Below, in pieces: positions 61,363-64,000 of a DNA stretch of 64,000 nt. The DNA lies in the NCBI RefSeq assembly GCF_002250705.1, contig NZ_NMVP01000008.1, positions 1 to 64,000 on the forward strand, read 5' to 3'. Source of the stretch: Enemella evansiae. Lineage in GTDB: Bacteria > Actinomycetota > Actinomycetes > Propionibacteriales > Propionibacteriaceae. The translations under genes and the position numbers were made by a program. The notes under the pieces are model-generated. The model ran no database searches. It saw only the letters and a program-made list of their open reading frames with translations, and was not told the DNA's origin. Every line of letters begins with the position of its first letter. Position 1 is the first letter of the stretch.

Positions 61363-62502
61363 CTACTTCGCCACGTCGCCGATGACGTAGCCGATCGAGG
61401 CCAGCGCGGCCTCCACCTCCTCGCTCGGGCAGCCGAGCAGGATCTCCTCCAGTGCGGCGACGTGATGGAACGAGGGGCTGCGCAGCTTCATCCGCCACGG
61501 CGTCTTGCCGCCGCGGGAGACCAGATGGAAGCCGGCGCGGCCCAGCGGCGCCTCGATCGGGGTGTACGCCGAACCCTCCGGGAGCTTCACGATCTTCGGC
61601 AGCTTCACCGCGACCGGCCCGGTCGGCAACGCATCGCAACAGGCGGCGACCAGCGCCGCGGAGCGCTCCAGTTCGGCGGCCAGCAGGGCGAAGCGGGCCG
61701 CCGCGTCACCGCCGCCGGGGATCGCGGCCGGGGTGAGCAGCTCGCGCAGCTCGGCGTACGCCAGATAGGGCGCGTCCACCCGCAGATCGAGGGGTACGCC
61801 GCCGGCGCGGGCCAGCGGCCCCGACAGTCCGAACGAATCCACCTGGGCCGCGCTCACCGGAGCCACCCCCGCCCCGGGCCGGGTCGCGGCGAACCGGTCG
61901 CCCAGCGCATGGGCCAGCGCGGTCAGCTCCTCGGTCAGTGCCACCTCGGCCCGCAGCCAGTCCGCGTCCGGGTCGCAGGCCAGGCCGCCGAGCCGGGCCG
62001 CCATCGGATGGATCCGATTCCCGGTCAACCGCCGGGTCTGCTCGCGCAGCGCCTCGCGCGCCCGGCGGAGGCGATCCAGCAGGGCGGGGTCGTCGCGGAC
62101 CGGCCAGCCGAGGAAGCCGAGGTGGCTCAGGGCGCGGGTGTGCTCGGCGAGCAGGGTGCGCAGCCAGGTCGCCCGGGGGGCGGGTTCCAACCGCAGCAGC
62201 TCCTCGAAGCAGAGCACCGCGGCCAGCTCCCCGAAGAAGGGGGCCTGCCAGTCGTGCCGGTCGGCGAGCATCAGGATCTGACGCGGATCGCGGACCTCGA
62301 ACAGCTTCTCCACCCCGCGATGCATCGCCCCCGGTGCGATCCGGGCCCGGGTGATCACGCCGTCGGCGGTCTCCAGCCGCAGCTCCAGCAGCCCCGCGCG
62401 GGTGGGGTGGTCGACCCCCAGATCGAGCAGCACGGTGTGCGCATCCACCGGTACCCCGGCGGCCAGGGCTCCGATCAGGACGCGCTGCTGGGGATGGCTC
62501 AC
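61363..62502 (-). CDS. Orphan NADH-quinone oxidoreductase subunit D (NuoD)-like protein
   Basis: 379 residues, GTG start 4 bp after the methyltransferase gene. The NuoD/49-kDa fold is recognisable: GVDHPTRAGLLEL (compare the usual GPQHPxxHGVLRL), APGAMHRGVEKLFE (LHRGxEKLxE), DRHDW, and the terminal AYTPIEAPLGRAGFHLVSRGGKTPWRMKLRSPSFHHVAALEEIL-type segment (cited in part). Relative to Thermus Nqo4, with a constant offset of 2, Arg82 matches Arg84, but Ala36 replaces His38 and Trp85 replaces Tyr87, the two quinone-contacting residues. No other nuo genes are present. It is probably not a quinone reductase subunit. Confidence 0.85.
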   Translation of the reverse strand: MSHPQQRVLIGALAAGVPVDAHTVLLDLGVDHPTRAGLLELRLETADGVITRARIAPGAMHRGVEKLFEVRDPRQILMLADRHDWQAPFFGELAAVLCFEELLRLEPAPRATWLRTLLAEHTRALSHLGFLGWPVRDDPALLDRLRRAREALREQTRRLTGNRIHPMAARLGGLACDPDADWLRAEVALTEELTALAHALGDRFAATRPGAGVAPVSAAQVDSFGLSGPLARAGGVPLDLRVDAPYLAYAELRELLTPAAIPGGGDAAARFALLAAELERSAALVAACCDALPTGPVAVKLPKIVKLPEGSAYTPIEAPLGRAGFHLVSRGGKTPWRMKLRSPSFHHVAALEEILLGCPSEEVEAALASIGYVIGDVAK

Positions 62503-62506
62503 CCGC

Positions 62507-63415
62507 TCATTCTGGCAGGTGGTGGGCGACCAACCAGAAGTCGCCGAAGCGGGCCGGGTCGGCGAGCACCGCGTACTGGCTGCGCAGTGCCAACCCGGCC
62601 AACCCGGTCGATGGTTCGGTGGGCCGGGCCAGCTCGCGCAGCCGGGTCAGCTCCAGCCGGCGGGCCCCGGTCGCCTCGACCGCGGCGGCCAGCGAATCGA
62701 CCGCCACCGCGGCGGTCCAGTTGGTGTCGGCGGTGTGCCCGGGTTCGGGGCGTACCGACCGCCCGTCCCGGAAACCGGTGAAGCTGCCGGTGTCGGGTCG
62801 GGTGCTGCGGGTGTGTCCGTAGTCGAGGCAGATCATCGTGCTGCCCGCGGGCAGTCGCTCGGCCCACCAGGCCCAGGCGCGATCGCGGGTCCGCCCGATC
62901 TCGCGGGCCGCACCGTGCGGCCACCAGCGCGCCAGCCAGTCCCGGTCGGCGGGGGCCAGCGTCGCGGGGTCGGTCAGCTCGTCCAGCACCGGGCAGGGCA
63001 GATCGTCCAGCCATTCGACCGCCAGGAGCAGGCCGGGACCGACCAGTTCGGCGAGCAGGTCCGCCAGGCCCGGGTCCCAGTCCTCGGCACCGGTGTCCCA
63101 GAACGACTGCCAACCGCGGACCCCGGGCAGTTCCAGCGGCCGGGTCTCGACGGCGTGCCGCGCGGCACCCGGAAGGCGCCGGCCGAGTGCGGACAGCAGC
63201 ACACCGTCACCGGCGCCGACCTCGACGACCCACCGGGGCGGGTCCACGGTGCGGGTCAGCAGATCGGCCAGGGCATCGGGGCACAGGCTGCTGGGGGTGT
63301 CGAAGTGGGTTTTCGGTCGGTTTCGCAGCCAGAAATCGGATTGCCGCCATTCTGCGTACCAATTCCCGAACAATGTTCTCATTTCGTCGTGGTCAGGTTG
63401 CGACGATGACACCAC
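62507..63415 (-). CDS. MidA/NDUFAF7-like SAM-dependent methyltransferase
   Basis: 302 residues, GTG start; ATG at 63382 is an alternative. Features of the Methyltransf_28 (MidA/NDUFAF7) family: THFDTPSSLCPDAL, EVGAGDGVLLSAL (SAM motif I, about residues 65-77), VEWLDDLP (about 133-140, where MidA has NEFFDALP), and CLDYGHTRS (about 197-205, IDYG-like). NDUFAF7 dimethylates an arginine of the complex I subunit NDUFS2 (NuoD). Here the gene lies directly upstream of a NuoD-like gene in the same operon. The pair is discussed in the findings. Confidence 0.8.
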   Translation of the reverse strand: MVSSSQPDHDEMRTLFGNWYAEWRQSDFWLRNRPKTHFDTPSSLCPDALADLLTRTVDPPRWVVEVGAGDGVLLSALGRRLPGAARHAVETRPLELPGVRGWQSFWDTGAEDWDPGLADLLAELVGPGLLLAVEWLDDLPCPVLDELTDPATLAPADRDWLARWWPHGAAREIGRTRDRAWAWWAERLPAGSTMICLDYGHTRSTRPDTGSFTGFRDGRSVRPEPGHTADTNWTAAVAVDSLAAAVEATGARRLELTRLRELARPTEPSTGLAGLALRSQYAVLADPARFGDFWLVAHHLPE

Positions 63416-63436
63416 CGCAATAGGCTTCTGTATACA
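63406..63436 (+). promoter_or_regulatory. Promoter candidate of lsr2 in an AT-rich stretch
   Basis: ATGACA (63406-63411), a 19-nt spacer and TATACA (63431-63436). The region 63330-63470 is clearly more AT-rich than its surroundings, as is usual near lsr2, which often binds its own promoter. Confidence 0.45.
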
Positions 63437-63478
63437 TCATCTTCCTCTTCCCTAATCAAAGAATCAGTGAGGGCCACA

Positions 63479-63796
63479 ATGGCGCAGCGAGTCCAGGTCG
63501 TGTTCGAGGACGACGTCGACGGTTCGGTTGCCGATGAGACCATCCGTTTCGCGGTCGACGGCGTGGAGTACGAGATCGACCTTTCCGAGAAGAATGCCAC
63601 CAAGCTGCGCAATGCGTTCGCGCCCTGGGTCGGCAACGCCCGCCGGGTCGCGGGTCGTCGGCGCACCGGTGCCAGGCCGCAGCGCGGGTCGGCCAGCGAG
63701 ATCCGTGCCTGGGCTGCCGAGAACGGCTTCGACGTGTCCGCCCGCGGCCGGGTGCCGGCGGAGGTCCGCGAGGCCTACGAGCGCGCCCACAAGTGA
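63479..63796 (+). CDS. lsr2: Lsr2-family nucleoid-associated protein
   Basis: 105 residues from ATG at 63479 with GTGAGGG upstream. N-terminal dimerisation domain (QVVFEDDVDGSVADETIRFAVDGVEYEIDL in part) and C-terminal DNA-binding domain with an AT-hook-like ARGRVP and NGFDVSARGR. It bridges AT-rich DNA and silences foreign genes, the actinobacterial counterpart of H-NS. Central linker rich in Arg and Gly. Confidence 0.94.
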   Translation: MAQRVQVVFEDDVDGSVADETIRFAVDGVEYEIDLSEKNATKLRNAFAPWVGNARRVAGRRRTGARPQRGSASEIRAWAAENGFDVSARGRVPAEVREAYERAHK

Positions 63797-63823
63797 TCGG
63801 CCGGGCCCGGTGAACTGAGCCGG

Positions 63824-64000
63824 CAATGGCCGAACCCACATTGCCGGAGCCCTATTCGGACGCGGTCCGCGCACTCTATTCGGGAAATCTCGACGACTTC
63901 GTCGCGACGCGAACCGCCCTTGCCCGGACCGCGACCCAATCCGATGACCGGGCCGTGGCCGCGCAGATCAAGAAGCTGCGTAAACCCACCCGGGGCGGTT
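63824..64000 (+). CDS. Uncharacterised actinobacterial protein (3' truncated by window end)
   Basis: 59 codons from ATG at 63824 to the window edge without a stop. The visible part reads YSDAVRALYSGNLDDFVATR, then TALARTATQSDDRAVAAQIKKLRKP, a helical basic segment resembling the N-terminus of uncharacterised actinobacterial proteins that usually have ...AAQVKALRKPS. There is no other clue to function. It is 27 bp after lsr2 and could be in its operon. Confidence 0.6.

Overview
The window is about 70% G+C, dense in genes and rich in GTG starts and 4-bp ATGA/GTGA overlaps. It carries actinobacterial markers: a mycothiol-type maleylpyruvate isomerase, Lsr2, a DUF2342 metalloprotease, a DUF3180 protein and a Tad locus next to a DUF1998 helicase. 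With a propionyl-CoA synthetase and a K+-independent H+-pyrophosphatase this fits a high-GC actinobacterium, most likely of the Propionibacteriaceae; the species cannot be named from the sequence.

Layout. 1-2.6 kb: the end of a Tad/Flp pilus locus (TadB- and TadC-like proteins, two tandem Flp-type pilins, TadE- and TadG-like proteins). 2.6-7.4 kb: DEAD/DEAH helicase and hppA. 7.4-25.9 kb: an accessory block with an ArsR regulator facing a frameshifted CDF metal exporter, two paralogous lipoproteins, prpE, an aromatic-acid-type MFS carrier, a GlcD-type oxidase, a methyltransferase, an RpiR-MFS-GAF-amidohydrolase cassette, a palindromic repeat cluster, and a gentisate cassette (IclR, MFS, gentisate dioxygenase, FAH hydrolase, maleylpyruvate isomerase). 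26-33.2 kb: topA, a CYTH/CHAD-like protein, tmk and holB.

33.3-40.4 kb: DoxX protein, secreted peptidase-like hydrolase, modA with a TOBE/HTH regulator, yceI, class IV aminotransferase, MerR, SDR, a MmcQ/YjbR-like protein and tRNA-Thr(CGU). 40.5-42.4 kb: a DUF222/HNH endonuclease flanked by a perfect 44-bp inverted repeat. 42.4-47.3 kb: acyl-CoA synthetase, a kinase-like protein lacking the usual phospho-acceptor histidine, a SixA-type phosphatase with a small coupled partner, a TRM11-like methyltransferase and soluble pyrophosphatase.

47.3-61.3 kb: cell-wall, tRNA, purine, proteolysis and folate genes in the usual actinobacterial order (dacB, M15 peptidase, DUF2342, tilS, hpt, ftsH, folE, folP, folB, folK, DUF3180), interrupted by an SMR exporter, a CPBP protease and a methionine/alanine importer (metP plus the 35-aa metS). 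61.3-64 kb: an orphan NuoD-like protein in an operon with a MidA/NDUFAF7-like methyltransferase, then lsr2 and the start of another gene.

The strongest lead is the NuoD-like/MidA-like pair. The arginine that NDUFAF7 methylates in complex I appears conserved in the NuoD-like protein, while the quinone-contacting His and Tyr are replaced. Many genes also have a TANNNT box 6-7 nt before the start codon and no Shine-Dalgarno, which suggests widespread leaderless transcription.
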